Shown in pieces: positions 20,638 through 28,843 of a DNA stretch of 64,000 bases. Made by a program: the position numbers and the translations under genes. The stretch's first letter is position 1. Each line of letters starts with the position of its first letter. Source of the stretch: Streptomyces sp. 2114.4 (GTDB lineage: Bacteria > Actinomycetota > Actinomycetes > Streptomycetales > Streptomycetaceae); contig NZ_FYEY01000001.1 of the NCBI RefSeq assembly GCF_900187385.1, positions 3,410,001 to 3,474,000 on the forward strand, written 5' to 3'. Below the pieces are notes generated by a model, which made no database searches, was not told where the DNA came from, and saw only the letters and a program-made list of their open reading frames with translations.

Positions 20638-20658
20638 ATCACGGCAAAACTGGGTGAC

Positions 20659-20967
20659 TTACTTCTCGACGATCGCGAGCACGTCGCGAGCCGAGAGAAC
20701 GAGGTAGTCCTCGTTGTTGTACTTCACCTCGGTGCCGCCGTACTTGCTGTAGAGCACGACGTCGCCGACGTTGACGTCGAGCTCGACGCGCTTGCCGTCC
20801 TCGACACGGCCCGGGCCCACGGCCAGGACGACGCCCTCCTGGGGCTTCTCCTTGGCGGTGTCCGGAATGACCAGGCCCGAAGCCGTGGTCTGCTCGGCGT
20901 CGAGCGGCTGGACCACAATGCGGTCCTCAAGCGGCTTGATGGCAACCTTGGAGCTGGTGGTCGTCAC
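20659..20967 (-). CDS. groES: 10-kDa co-chaperonin GroES
   Basis: 102-residue lid of the GroEL chamber. The mobile-loop region ([20 protein letters not shown]) and the conserved VGPG turn and [15 protein letters not shown] segment are visible. GTG start with GGGGGAGG at good spacing. First gene of the groES-groEL1 operon, behind two CIRCE operators. Confidence 0.97.
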   Translation of the reverse strand: MTTTSSKVAIKPLEDRIVVQPLDAEQTTASGLVIPDTAKEKPQEGVVLAVGPGRVEDGKRVELDVNVGDVVLYSKYGGTEVKYNNEDYLVLSARDVLAIVEK

Positions 20968-21069
20968 GATCCGACCTCCCCCTTCGGAGATCTCACGGGG
21001 TTAACTGTCTGAGGTGGCGACCAGGTCGATCCGTCGTCGCGGGTGCCGGACCTGCCCGTCGCTGTGTGT

Positions 21070-21096
21070 CTGGCACTCCCCACTGGAGAGTGCCAA
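21070..21096 (-). promoter_or_regulatory. CIRCE operator 1 (HrcA site)
   Basis: CTGGCACTC, nine bases, then GAGTGCCAA. This fits the CIRCE consensus TTAGCACTC-N9-GAGTGCTAA. It lies just downstream of the groES -10 box, over the expected transcription start. Confidence 0.9.
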
Positions 21097-21101
21097 CGCC
21101 G

Positions 21102-21130
21102 AGACTATGACGCGGTTAGCACTCGGTCAA
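21102..21130 (-). promoter_or_regulatory. groES promoter
   Basis: Minus-strand TTGACC (21125-21130) and TAGTCT (21102-21107) are 17 bases apart. The -35 box lies within CIRCE 2, and the start point would fall in CIRCE 1. Confidence 0.7.
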
Positions 21131-21142
21131 GCGGAGTGCCAG
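21116..21142 (-). promoter_or_regulatory. CIRCE operator 2 (HrcA site)
   Basis: TTAGCACTC, nine bases, then GAGTGCCAG. The left arm is a perfect consensus. It overlaps the -35 region, so the two CIRCE elements bracket the promoter. Confidence 0.9.
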
Positions 21143-21481
21143 CGCGGCGGGGTGCGCTTGCCTCCGCTCCGGTTGACCGGCGGCCCCGAGCCGTGGCCGA
21201 CGGCGGGCCGCGCCCCGGCCGGCCAGGCCTTCCGCGGCGGATCGGGGCGGGACCAGGAGGGGACGTGGGACGGATCAGTACGGGACGGGGACTGACGCAG
21301 AACGGGTCCGGGACGGGGCAGAAGCCGGATGACGGCCACGTTCCCATCAAATCGGACACACCTTCCCCTTCCCTCGCAACCACGCCACCGGCTGCCTCGT
21401 CTACCTCCCCGACTGCCTGCCGACGAACCGGGCACATCCCGGCCGGCCCGCGGCCTCGACGATCAGTGGCGGAGGAAACCC
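21143..21481. other. gap between groES control region and SEDS gene
   Basis: 339 bases with no gene that I can support. It must contain the promoter for the plus-strand SEDS gene. GGAGG lies immediately before the GTG at 21482. No repeat or riboswitch was seen. Confidence 0.5.
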
Positions 21482-22897
21482 GTGCGTGGACAGACCAGCG
21501 TTCCCCGGGCGGCCCGGCAGCGGGAGAGCGACGCCGAACGCACCATGACGTTCGCCGCACTGGCCCAGGCACCGGACCGCCGGCGGGCCGAGGCATGGCT
21601 GCTCGCCCTCGCGGTGCTGATCGCGGACTTCGGGTATGCCTGCACCGGCCTGTCGATGACCGGCCGGCTGCCCGGCGGGCTGGCCGGCTTCGCCGTCAGC
21701 ATGTTCTTCGTGGCGCTGGTCCCGCACCTGGTCCTGCGCCGCTACGCGCCCCGCGCCGATCCGCTGATCCTGCCGCTGGCGACGCTGCTGACCGGACTCG
21801 GCCTGGTGCTGCTGCACCGCCTGGACGTCACCTACGCGCAGACGCCCCGGCTCAAGATCGCCGAGGCGGCGAGCGGGCAACTGGTGTGGACAGTGATCGG
21901 GGTGGCGGTCTGCATCGTCATCCTGCTGGTGCTGCGCGATCACCGCGTTCTGCAGCGCTACATCTATCTGACGATGGTGGTCGCGCTGGTGCTGCTGATG
22001 GCCCCGGCCTTCTTCGGCGCCGACATGTACGGCGCCAAGCGCTGGATCCTGCTCGGGCCGCTGTCGCTGCAGCCCGGCGAGTTCGTGAAGATCATGATCT
22101 CGGTGTTCTTCGCGGGCTACCTCACCGTCAACCGCGATGCGCTGGCACTGGCCGGACGCCGCGTCCTGGGCGCCCAACTGCCCCCGGGGCGGCAGCTCGC
22201 ACCGATCTTCACCATCTGGGTGATCAGCCTGCTGGTGCTGGTCTTCGAACGGGACCTGGGCACCTCGCTGATCTTCTTCGGCGTCTTCGTGATCATGCTG
22301 TACATGGCCACGAACCGCACCAGCTGGGTGGTCTGCGGCCTCCTGATGGCCGTCGTCGGCGCGGCCGTCGTCGGCTCCCTGGAGCCCCACGTCCACGGCC
22401 GGGTCACCGCCTGGCTCGACCCGATGCGGGCCTTCACCAAGGAAGGCATCGCGGAGGGCATGTCCAACCAGCTCGGCCAGGCCCTGTTCAGCTTCGGCAG
22501 CGGCGGCATCTCCGGCAGCGGACTCGGCCAGGGCCACCCCGAGCTGATCGGCTTCGCCGGCAACAGCGACTTCATCCTCACCACCGTCGGCGAGGAAATG
22601 GGGCTGGCCGGGGTGATGGTCGTGATCATGCTGTACGTCCTGCTGGCCCAGCGCGGCCTGCGCGTCGGGCTGACCGCCCGCGACCCCTTCGGCAAGCTGC
22701 TCGCGGTCGGCCTCTCCGGCGCCCTGCTCCTCCAGGTCTTCGTCGTCGCCGGCGGCGTCACCGGCCTGATCCCCCTGACCGGCAAGGCCCTCCCCTTCCT
22801 CGCCAAGGGAGGCTCGTCCCTCGTCGCGAACTGGGTGATGGTGGCCTTGCTGCTGCGGATCAGCGACCATGCGCAGCGCCGGCGTGAGCCGGCGTAG
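21482..22897 (+). CDS. SEDS family peptidoglycan glycosyltransferase (FtsW/RodA type)
   Basis: 471-residue multi-pass membrane protein of the FtsW/RodA/SpoVE family that polymerises lipid II at the membrane, usually with a class B penicillin-binding protein. About ten hydrophobic segments are visible. The conserved extracellular region has AWLDP (the Asp needed for activity), QLGQALFSFGSGGISGSGLG, and NSDFILTTVGEEMGLAG. The C-terminus has PLTGKALPFLAKGGSSL. GTG 21482 with GGAGG six bases upstream gives a short cytoplasmic leader; ATG 21545 is an alternative. No PBP gene is adjacent, so it is not in the usual divisome or elongasome operon. One of several SEDS proteins expected in Streptomyces. 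Confidence 0.9.
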   Translation: MRGQTSVPRAARQRESDAERTMTFAALAQAPDRRRAEAWLLALAVLIADFGYACTGLSMTGRLPGGLAGFAVSMFFVALVPHLVLRRYAPRADPLILPLATLLTGLGLVLLHRLDVTYAQTPRLKIAEAASGQLVWTVIGVAVCIVILLVLRDHRVLQRYIYLTMVVALVLLMAPAFFGADMYGAKRWILLGPLSLQPGEFVKIMISVFFAGYLTVNRDALALAGRRVLGAQLPPGRQLAPIFTIWVISLLVLVFERDLGTSLIFFGVFVIMLYMATNRTSWVVCGLLMAVVGAAVVGSLEPHVHGRVTAWLDPMRAFTKEGIAEGMSNQLGQALFSFGSGGISGSGLGQGHPELIGFAGNSDFILTTVGEEMGLAGVMVVIMLYVLLAQRGLRVGLTARDPFGKLLAVGLSGALLLQVFVVAGGVTGLIPLTGKALPFLAKGGSSLVANWVMVALLLRISDHAQRRREPA

Positions 22898-23043
22898 TTT
22901 TCCCGCGTTTTCTTCTTTCCCGCCGTGGGTGCTGCTCGCCGTTGCGCTGCGCTTTGCCTAGGCCCGTTTTTGGCTTTCCCGCCGTTCCGCCTGCGGCGGG
23001 CGATGTCCGCTGCGCGGGGCTGTGGGTGCGGTGACGGTCCTCC

Positions 23044-23088
23044 GGGGCCTGGTGTGGACTGCTTCGCTTTACGTCCACACCAGGCCCC
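23044..23088 (+). repeat. hairpin B1: 16-bp stem, loop TGCTTCGCTTTAC
   Basis: GGGGCCTGGTGTGGAC (23044-23059) pairs perfectly with 23073-23088 around the same 13-base loop as hairpin A1. Left flank CTCCGGGGCCTG and right flank CAGGCCCCTCCGGCCC also match A1. Confidence 0.9.
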
Positions 23089-23227
23089 TCCGGCCCGTCC
23101 CCTCCCGTGGGGAGTTAAGTGAACGTGAGTGGGGGCCACGGTCGTAGCCGATTTCCCCGTGCCGACAAGGCGCACCGGACCACCCAGGCCCACCCCACCG
23201 GCCTTCTTCCCACCCCCAACGGGAGGG

Positions 23228-23337
23228 GACGGGCCGGAGCGGGTGGGGTGCCGGGCTTTGCTTCCGAAGGCTCCAAGAAAGAGCAAAGGCGGAGCGTAAA
23301 GCGAAGCAGTCCGGCACCCCACCCGCGCAGGCCCGTC
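23228..23337 (-). repeat. hairpin B2 with enlarged loop
   Basis: Positions 23228-23254 pair with 23311-23337 (25 of 27, inner 15 perfect). The loop is 56 bases and contains GTAAAGCGAAGCA (23296-23308), the reverse complement of the A1/B1 loop. It is preceded by about 41 extra bases that include their own CTTTGCT/AGCAAAG pairing, as if a small sequence was inserted at the stem-loop border. Confidence 0.8.
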
Positions 23338-23470
23338 ACCGCACCCACAGCCCCGCGCAGCGGACCCGCCCGCCGCCAGGCGCAACGGCGGGCGCACCGC
23401 GCAGCGGGCGAAAAACGGCGAGCAACCCCCACGGCGGGGAAGCCGAAATCGTGGGGAGACAATTGGCATC

Positions 23471-24682
23471 GTGAACGACGCCGACACCTTCGCCGACCTG
23501 CTGACCCCGGAAGGCCAAGCCTTGCTGGCCGAGCTACGGGACCACACCCCGTCGGACGAGCTGGCGGCAGCCACCCGGCTGCGGCGCACGTACCCCGCGC
23601 CGCTGGTCTCCGCCGCGCTGGGCCAAGCCCAGCTACGGCAGCGCGCGGCGGCGAAGTTCGGGGCGGACGCGCAGTTGATGTACTTCACGCCGAACGGCGT
23701 CGAGCAGTCCACCCGCACCAGCGTCGCCGCCCACCGCGCGGCCCGGTTCGCCGCGCTCGGCGTCCGTACGCTGGCCGATCTGTGCTGCGGCATCGGCGGT
23801 GACGCGCTGGCGCTGGCGCGGGCCGGGATCCGGGTGCTGGCCGTCGACCGCGACCCGCTGGCCTGTGCGGCGGCCCGGGCCAATGCCGAGGCGCTGGGGC
23901 TGGCGGAGCTGATCGAGGTGCGCTGCGCGGACGTGACGGAGGTGGACACCGCCGGATATGACGCGGTGTTCGTCGATCCGGCGCGGCGCAGCAAGGCCCG
24001 CGGGGGCCGCATCTTCGATCCGGAGGCGTACTCACCGCCGCTGTCGTGGGCCGTCGAGGCGGCCCGTAAGGCCCCGGTCGCGGCGTTGAAGATCGCGCCG
24101 GGGGTGCCGCACGACGCCCTGCCCGAGGACGCCGAGACGGAGTGGATCTCGGACGGGGGCGACGTCAAGGAGGCCGTGGTGTGGTTCGGCGCGGCGGAGG
24201 GCGGGGCGGGGAGCATCACACCCGGCGGCCGCCGCGCCACGCTGCTCCCGGGCGGGGACTCGCTGCTCGGCGCAGGGCTGCCGGATCCCGAGCCGGGGCC
24301 GGTCGGGGACTGGTTGTACGAGCCGGACGGGGCGGTGATCCGCGCCCATCTGGTCGCGGATGTCGCCCGGCGGATCGGCGGGCGGCTGATCGATCCGACG
24401 ATCGCGTACCTGACCGCGGACCGGCTGGTCGAGACGCCGTATGCGACGGCCTACGCGATCACCGATGTGCTGCCGTTCCATGTGAAGAGGCTCAAGGCGC
24501 TGCTGCGGGAGCGCGAGGTCGGCATCGCGGTGATCAAGAAGCGCGGCTCGGCGGTGGAGCCGGAGGAGCTGCGCAGGAAGCTGAAGCTCGGCGGGGGCCG
24601 CAACTCCTGCACGATCTTCCTGACCCGGGTCGCCGGCGCCCCCATGATGCTGCTGGGGCGCCCGGCGGCGGAGGCCTGCTGA
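23471..24682 (+). CDS. SAM-dependent methyltransferase with THUMP-like C-terminal domain
   Basis: 403 residues. The central Rossmann methyltransferase core starts with the SAM motif LADLCCGIGGDALALARAG near residues 100-118, followed by AVDRDPLACAAARAN and the catalytic-type motif VDPARR. The C-terminal part (PFHVKRLKALLREREVG, KKRGSAVEPEELRRKL, NSCTIFLTR) fits the THUMP-like domain seen with this actinobacterial family, so the substrate may be RNA; this is not proven. GTG start with a GGGGAG 12 bases upstream, a rather long spacing. The gene begins just after palindrome B. Confidence 0.8.
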   Translation: MNDADTFADLLTPEGQALLAELRDHTPSDELAAATRLRRTYPAPLVSAALGQAQLRQRAAAKFGADAQLMYFTPNGVEQSTRTSVAAHRAARFAALGVRTLADLCCGIGGDALALARAGIRVLAVDRDPLACAAARANAEALGLAELIEVRCADVTEVDTAGYDAVFVDPARRSKARGGRIFDPEAYSPPLSWAVEAARKAPVAALKIAPGVPHDALPEDAETEWISDGGDVKEAVVWFGAAEGGAGSITPGGRRATLLPGGDSLLGAGLPDPEPGPVGDWLYEPDGAVIRAHLVADVARRIGGRLIDPTIAYLTADRLVETPYATAYAITDVLPFHVKRLKALLREREVGIAVIKKRGSAVEPEELRRKLKLGGGRNSCTIFLTRVAGAPMMLLGRPAAEAC

Positions 24683-24712
24683 CCGGCGCTCACGCCGGGC
24701 CGGTGCCGGCGT

Positions 24713-25078
24713 TCATGCCAGGTCGGTGAGGTCCTCGGCGTAGATCTGGGAGAGCGGCTGCGGGCCGATGTACTGCTGGCAGGTGCACTGGCCCGCCTCG
24801 TACTGCACCGGCTTGTGGTCGGCGTCCCAGGCGACCGCCACCTCCACCAGCTCATGACACTTGCCCTTTTTGTCATGCTTGGCGAGGTGGTGGGTGCAGC
24901 CACACACCGGCTGTGGCGGCTGCTGCGCGGCGGCCAGCTCCTGCCGTTCCTGACGGGCGGTCTCCAGCCGCTCCATCTTGCGTTCGTGCCGCGTGCGCAG
25001 CGCCGTGCGGGCGGTGTCGGCGACCTTCGCGAAGCCGCCCGCCATGAAGAAGATGAAGACCCACCAGAACCAGTCCAC
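24713..25078 (-). CDS. small membrane protein with Cys/His cluster
   Basis: 121 residues, not recognised. The N-terminus is a hydrophobic anchor (FWWVFIFFMAGG), then a basic coiled-coil-like helix rich in Arg and Glu (about 25-50). The C-terminal half contains Cys59, Cys61, His63, His64, His68, Cys74, His75, Cys98 and Cys100, a pattern that could bind zinc or an iron-sulfur centre on the cytoplasmic side. GTG 25078 has GGGGAGG nine bases upstream; GTG 25096 is an alternative. Located between the methyltransferase and tsaD, downstream of the tsaD hairpin. Confidence 0.75.
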   Translation of the reverse strand: MDWFWWVFIFFMAGGFAKVADTARTALRTRHERKMERLETARQERQELAAAQQPPQPVCGCTHHLAKHDKKGKCHELVEVAVAWDADHKPVQYEAGQCTCQQYIGPQPLSQIYAEDLTDLA

Positions 25079-25158
25079 AGCCTGCCGCCTCCCCACGTGC
25101 GCGCCCGGTGCTGCCTGCCAGGGTAAGACCTCTGGCCCCGGCTCGGGCCGGGGGCGGC

Positions 25159-25195
25159 GGCGAGGACTCGCGACACGACAAAACGAGTCCTCGCC
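25159..25195. terminator. tsaD operon terminator
   Basis: GGCGAGGACTCG (25159-25170) and CGAGTCCTCGCC (25184-25195) form a 12-bp perfect stem with a 13-base loop, 20 bases past the tsaD stop. Confidence 0.75.
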
Positions 25196-25214
25196 CGGCC
25201 GCGGGAGCCGCGCC

Positions 25215-26351
25215 TCAGGAGTAGAGGTTGTGCTTGCTCATCTCGTGGACGTGATCGTGGTCGTGGTGGTGCGCGGCGGCGGACGGCTCCTCGCCGGTCT
25301 CCCCGGGCACATGCGGTTCGGTGACCGGGAGGGACGAGTCGGCGGAGAGGTCCCAGGCGGAGGCGGACCTGCCCCGTGCCACCATCTCGGCGCCCAGGGC
25401 GGCGACCATCGCGCCGTTGTCGGTGCACAGCTTGGGCCGCGGCACCCGCAGGGTGATCCCGGCGTCCTCGCAGCGGCGCTCGGCCATCGCCCGCAGCCGG
25501 GAGTTGGCCGCGACCCCGCCGCCGATCATCAGGTGGTCCACTCCGTTGTCCTTGCAGGCCCGGACGGCCTTACGGGTCAGCACGTCCACCACGGCCTCCT
25601 GGAAGGACGCCGAGACATCCGCCACCGGCACCTCCTCGCCGGCCGCCCGCTTGGCCTCGATCCAGCGGGCCACGGCCGTCTTCAGGCCGGAGAAGGAGAA
25701 GTCGTAGACCGGGTCGCGGGGGCCGGTCAGTCCGCGCGGGAAGCGGATCGCGTCGGGATTGCCCTCGCGGGCGTAGCGGTCGATGACCGGGCCGCCGGGG
25801 AAGCCGAGGTTCAGCACCCGCGCGATCTTGTCGAACGCCTCGCCCGCCGCGTCGTCGATCGTCGAGCCCAGCGGCCGTACGTCGGAGGTGATGTCCGGGG
25901 CCAGCAGGAGGGAGGAGTGGCCGCCGGACACCAGCAGGGCCATCGTGGGCTCGGGCAGCGGGCCGTGCTCCAGCTGGTCGACGCAGATGTGCGAGGCGAG
26001 GTGGTTGACGCCGTAGAGCGGCTTGCCCAGCGCGTAGGCGTACGCCTTGGCGGCCGAGACGCCGACCAGCAGCGCACCGGCCAGGCCGGGTCCCGCGGTG
26101 ACCGCGATGCCGTCCAGGTCGGACGCCGCGACCCCGGCTTCCTTCAGCGCGCGCTGGATGGTGGGGACCATCGCCTCCAGATGGGCGCGCGAGGCCACCT
26201 CCGGCACCACACCGCCGTAGCGGGCGTGCTCGTCGACGCTGGAGGCGACCGCGTCGGCGAGGAGGGTGTGGCCGTGGACGATGCCGACACCGGTCTCGTC
26301 GCAGGAGGTCTCGATGCCGAGGACGAGCGGTCCGCCGCGTGAGTCAGCCAT
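25215..26351 (-). CDS. tsaD: tRNA t6A threonylcarbamoyltransferase TsaD, His-rich tail
   Basis: Transfers threonylcarbamoyl to A37 of ANN-decoding tRNAs, with TsaB and TsaE. 378 residues: [10 protein letters not shown] at 12-21, metal-binding HxxxH (His117, His121) in [15 protein letters not shown], and the C-terminal [12 protein letters not shown] and CTDNGAMVA motifs. Family proteins are usually about 340 residues; here a tail of about 30 residues ends in [10 protein letters not shown] and MSKHNLYS, which may bind metal. ATG 26351 lies five bases after the rimI stop. Last gene of the tsaB-rimI-tsaD operon. Confidence 0.96.
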   Translation of the reverse strand: MADSRGGPLVLGIETSCDETGVGIVHGHTLLADAVASSVDEHARYGGVVPEVASRAHLEAMVPTIQRALKEAGVAASDLDGIAVTAGPGLAGALLVGVSAAKAYAYALGKPLYGVNHLASHICVDQLEHGPLPEPTMALLVSGGHSSLLLAPDITSDVRPLGSTIDDAAGEAFDKIARVLNLGFPGGPVIDRYAREGNPDAIRFPRGLTGPRDPVYDFSFSGLKTAVARWIEAKRAAGEEVPVADVSASFQEAVVDVLTRKAVRACKDNGVDHLMIGGGVAANSRLRAMAERRCEDAGITLRVPRPKLCTDNGAMVAALGAEMVARGRSASAWDLSADSSLPVTEPHVPGETGEEPSAAAHHHDHDHVHEMSKHNLYS

Positions 26352-26356
26352 GAGTG

Positions 26357-26944
26357 TCAAGTTCCTTGTACGGAGGGTGCTTCGGAGGAGGTCTGGGTGG
26401 TGCGCCGCATGACCAGGGCGTCGACGTTGCCGGGCTGGTAGTAGCCGCGGCGGAAACCGATCGGCTCGAAGCCGAAGCGCTCGTAGAGGCGTTGGGCGCG
26501 CACGTTGTCGACCCGCACCTCCAGCAGCACCTCGTGGCATTCGAAGTCCGTCGCGGCACCGAGGAGTTCGGTCAGCAGCCGGGCGCCGAGGCCGGTGCCC
26601 CACATCTCGCGGGCGGTGGCGATGGTCTGGATGTCGCCGGTGCCGTCGACGGCGGCCAGCCCGCCGTAGCCGACCAGCCGGCTTTCCCGCCCGCCGTCCG
26701 GCCGCGGCACCTCCAGTTCGGCGACGAGGTAGCGGCGGGTGGCGTACGGGCCGCGCGCATGGGCCAGCTCGGACCAGAACATGCCCGGCGACCAGGCGTC
26801 CTCGGGGAAGAGCTCCCGTTCCAGCTCCAGCACCGGCGCGATGTCCCACCAGCGCATCTCGCGCAGCGCCGCGCCGGGCTCGGGGGCCCCGCCGGGCGGC
26901 GGGGGCGCCGCGGGGCTCCGGTCGGGCGACGGGCGGGTGGTCAC
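26357..26944 (-). CDS. rimI: ribosomal protein S18-alanine N-acetyltransferase RimI
   Basis: 195-residue GNAT acetyltransferase that acetylates the N-terminus of ribosomal protein S18 and possibly other proteins. The core begins [20 protein letters not shown] and has the acetyl-CoA motif [13 protein letters not shown] followed by [20 protein letters not shown]. About 30 Pro-rich residues precede the core. The GTG start overlaps the tsaB stop (GTGA), evidence for coupled translation. Confidence 0.92.
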   Translation of the reverse strand: MTTRPSPDRSPAAPPPPGGAPEPGAALREMRWWDIAPVLELERELFPEDAWSPGMFWSELAHARGPYATRRYLVAELEVPRPDGGRESRLVGYGGLAAVDGTGDIQTIATAREMWGTGLGARLLTELLGAATDFECHEVLLEVRVDNVRAQRLYERFGFEPIGFRRGYYQPGNVDALVMRRTTQTSSEAPSVQGT

Positions 26945-27600
26945 CGGGGAGTGACCACCTTGTAATTGGCGGGCACCTGGGCGTCCGGGCGCCGCAGGTA
27001 CAGCGGTCGCGGGGGCGGCAGCTCCTCGCCCGCGGCCAGCCTGTCCGCGGCCAGCGCGGCCAGCGCCCCGGCGGACTGGTGCTCGGGGGCCTCGCGCCGC
27101 AGACCGGTGAAGACCGTGTCGTAGAGCACCGCCCCCGCGCCCACGGCGGGGACGCCGGCCACCTGGTCGGCGATGTCCGCGGGGCGGTCGACGGCGGGCT
27201 CGGTGAGGGGGGTACGGGCGTCCTTGTAACGGGCCCAGTACACCTCCTTGCGGCGGGCGTCGGTGGCCACGACGAAGGGCTCGGTGAGCCCGGAGGCGTA
27301 GGCGAGGCCGTCCAGGGAGCACAGGCCGTGGACGGGGACGCCGAGCGCCGCCCCGAAGGTCGCGGCGGTCACCAGGCCGACCCGCAGGCCGGTGTACGGG
27401 CCCGGACCCACGCCGACCACGATGTCGCTGACGGCGTCGAGTTTTTGCCCCGCCTCGGCCAGCACCCGGTCGACGGCGGGCAGCAGCAGCTCGCCGTGGC
27501 GGCGCGCATCCACCTGGCGGGACTCGGCGAGGACCCGGGTGCCGTCGTGGAGCGCGACGGTGACGGCGGGGGTGGCGGTGTCAAGAGCTAGCAGCAGCAC
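26941..27600 (-). CDS. tsaB: tRNA t6A biosynthesis protein TsaB
   Basis: 219-residue non-catalytic partner that holds TsaD in the t6A synthase complex. The ASKHA fold N-terminus [16 protein letters not shown] and the conserved [15 protein letters not shown] segment are visible. GTG start. First gene of the tsaB-rimI-tsaD operon; the divergent neighbour starts 140 bases away. Confidence 0.94.
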   Translation of the reverse strand: MLLLALDTATPAVTVALHDGTRVLAESRQVDARRHGELLLPAVDRVLAEAGQKLDAVSDIVVGVGPGPYTGLRVGLVTAATFGAALGVPVHGLCSLDGLAYASGLTEPFVVATDARRKEVYWARYKDARTPLTEPAVDRPADIADQVAGVPAVGAGAVLYDTVFTGLRREAPEHQSAGALAALAADRLAAGEELPPPRPLYLRRPDAQVPANYKVVTPR

Positions 27601-27740
27601 GTCCTTAAGACTACGGCTCGGCCGGAGGTACCTGTCGCGGTGCTACCGTCGCCCCCGTAGCCCAGCAGCAAGCAGCCCGGCATTCCCAGGTCCGGGGCTC
27701 CCCGCCACAGGGCAGGGAGAGGGAGGAAAGGTGCACAGCG

Positions 27741-28310
27741 GTGCCCGCTAAGAGCAGCACGATCGTCACCGCGCTGACCACGGCTGCCGTGGTCGTGGTC
27801 GGTGTGCTCGGCTACCAGGCCGCGGCGTCCGCTCCGGACACCCTCACCCAGACCCGCAAGGACTCCCGCCACAGCGAGCCCAAGAGCCCGCCGGAGCACG
27901 GCGGCAAGAAGGACAAGGCCCCGGCCGCGGCCCCGGTCCCGCCCTCGTCCGGCAAGGGCCGGCGGATCGTCTATGCGCTGGACGCCAAGCGGGTCTGGCT
28001 GGTCGGCGCGGACGGCAAGGCGGTGCGTACGTACCCGGTCACGCCGAGCACGGTCAGCCCGCCGCTGGGCGCGTACGCCGTCGGCTCGCGTTCGGTGAGC
28101 GTCACGGGCTCGGACGGCATCGCGATCGAGCATGTGGTGCGGTTCGCGAGTGTGGAAGGCGTCACCGTCGGCTTCAGCGCGGCCGTCGACGGCTCCATGC
28201 CCGACCCGGGCTCGGCGAAGCGGACCGGCGGCATTCGTGAGTCGCGGGCCGACGGCAAGGCGATGTGGGACTTCGCCCTGCACGGCACCAAGGTCGTCGT
28301 GGTCTCCTGA
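27741..28310 (+). CDS. exported L,D-transpeptidase-like protein lacking catalytic residues
   Basis: 189 residues with an N-terminal hydrophobic segment (about 8-30, signal anchor), a Lys/Pro-rich linker (about 38-70) and a C-terminal domain of about 115 residues. The end of that domain, TGGIRESRADGKAMWDF, HGTKVVVV, follows the pattern of an L,D-transpeptidase (YkuD) active-site region, in which one expects SHGC-x-R, then aspartate-alanine and GT-x-V-x-V. Here SHGC is replaced by RTGG, so neither the His nor the Cys is present. Probably a non-catalytic relative that binds peptidoglycan (inference). GTG start with AAAGG nine bases upstream. Confidence 0.7.
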   Translation: MPAKSSTIVTALTTAAVVVVGVLGYQAAASAPDTLTQTRKDSRHSEPKSPPEHGGKKDKAPAAAPVPPSSGKGRRIVYALDAKRVWLVGADGKAVRTYPVTPSTVSPPLGAYAVGSRSVSVTGSDGIAIEHVVRFASVEGVTVGFSAAVDGSMPDPGSAKRTGGIRESRADGKAMWDFALHGTKVVVVS

Positions 28311-28359
28311 CCGCGCGGCCCCGGCCGCTTCCGCAGGCCGCCGCATTCGCCCCTACGGG

Positions 28360-28623
28360 CTACGCCGCGTCGCGGCCCGGGGTGGACGCGGCCCGGGGCC
28401 CGTCCTGGTCCTCGTCCTCCGCTTCCGGCGCGCCGGACGGCTCCGCGGGCTTGTCCCGGCGGGCTTCCCCGGCGGCGTCGGGGGGCGTGGAGACGGCGCT
28501 GGCCGCGGCACCGGCCGCCAGCAGTTCGTTCATGGTCGGCGTCTCGCGCGCGCCGCACGCGGCCGCCGCGACGGGGGTGCCCCCGCGCCCTTCGGGCGTG
28601 GTGGAGGGCTGCTGGGCCGACAT
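28360..28623 (-). CDS. small unknown protein behind a candidate iron box
   Basis: 87 residues, not recognised. It is rich in Ala, Pro, Glu and Gly, with one Cys (near residue 23, AAACGARETP), a short helix (TMNELLAAGAAASAVS) and an acidic, disordered-looking C-terminus. No signal peptide or membrane segment. The ATG has GGGAGG five bases upstream. A TTAGGCTGACCTAA palindrome lies 46 bases upstream of the start, so iron-dependent repression is possible. It converges with the preceding gene and is 220 bases downstream of tsaE. Confidence 0.65.
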   Translation of the reverse strand: MSAQQPSTTPEGRGGTPVAAAACGARETPTMNELLAAGAAASAVSTPPDAAGEARRDKPAEPSGAPEAEDEDQDGPRAASTPGRDAA

Positions 28624-28668
28624 GGACGCCTCCCGGGGCTCCTGGGACGAGCGACAGAAGCTAGGCTC

Positions 28669-28687
28669 GCTACTTAGGCTGACCTAA
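28669..28687 (-). promoter_or_regulatory. candidate IdeR/DmdR iron box
   Basis: GCTACTTAGGCTGACCTAA matches 13 of 19 positions of the actinobacterial iron box TTAGGTTAGGCTAACCTAA, with the right half nearly complete. It lies in the promoter region of the 87-residue gene and would be repressed by iron-loaded DmdR1/IdeR if real. Confidence 0.5.
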
Positions 28688-28843
28688 CTGGGGTCTCCTC
28701 CCATGTCACCACGGCCGGTACCAGGTGCGCAACATCTTACCGACGGCTTGTCGGAAACTACCGGGCGGTGTTGTCCGGATCGGTGTCCGCCGGTCCGTCG
28801 CCGAGGGGCCCGCCACCGCTGCCGACGGCTCTCGGGACGGCCG

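Larger units (their letters stand above)
22917..23445. repeat. large imperfect palindrome B (about 530 bp) carrying two conserved-loop hairpins
   Basis: The left half matches the reverse complement of the right half. Perfect blocks include a 33-bp inverted repeat (23005-23037 with 23333-23365) and a 21-bp one (23088-23108 with 23219-23239). Outer segments beginning CCCGCCGTGGG near 22920 also match. The middle 60 or so bases (about 23125-23190) do not pair. It fills nearly all of the 573-base gap between the SEDS gene and a methyltransferase gene. No real gene is inside. Confidence 0.85.

Noticed and set aside
22117..24240. 707-codon minus-strand frame through palindrome B
   Set aside because: Spans the SEDS and methyltransferase genes in antisense and the palindrome; the reading frame is open only because of GC bias.
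28360..28623. RiPP precursor peptide
   Set aside because: One Cys, no leader-core pattern and no modifying enzyme nearby.
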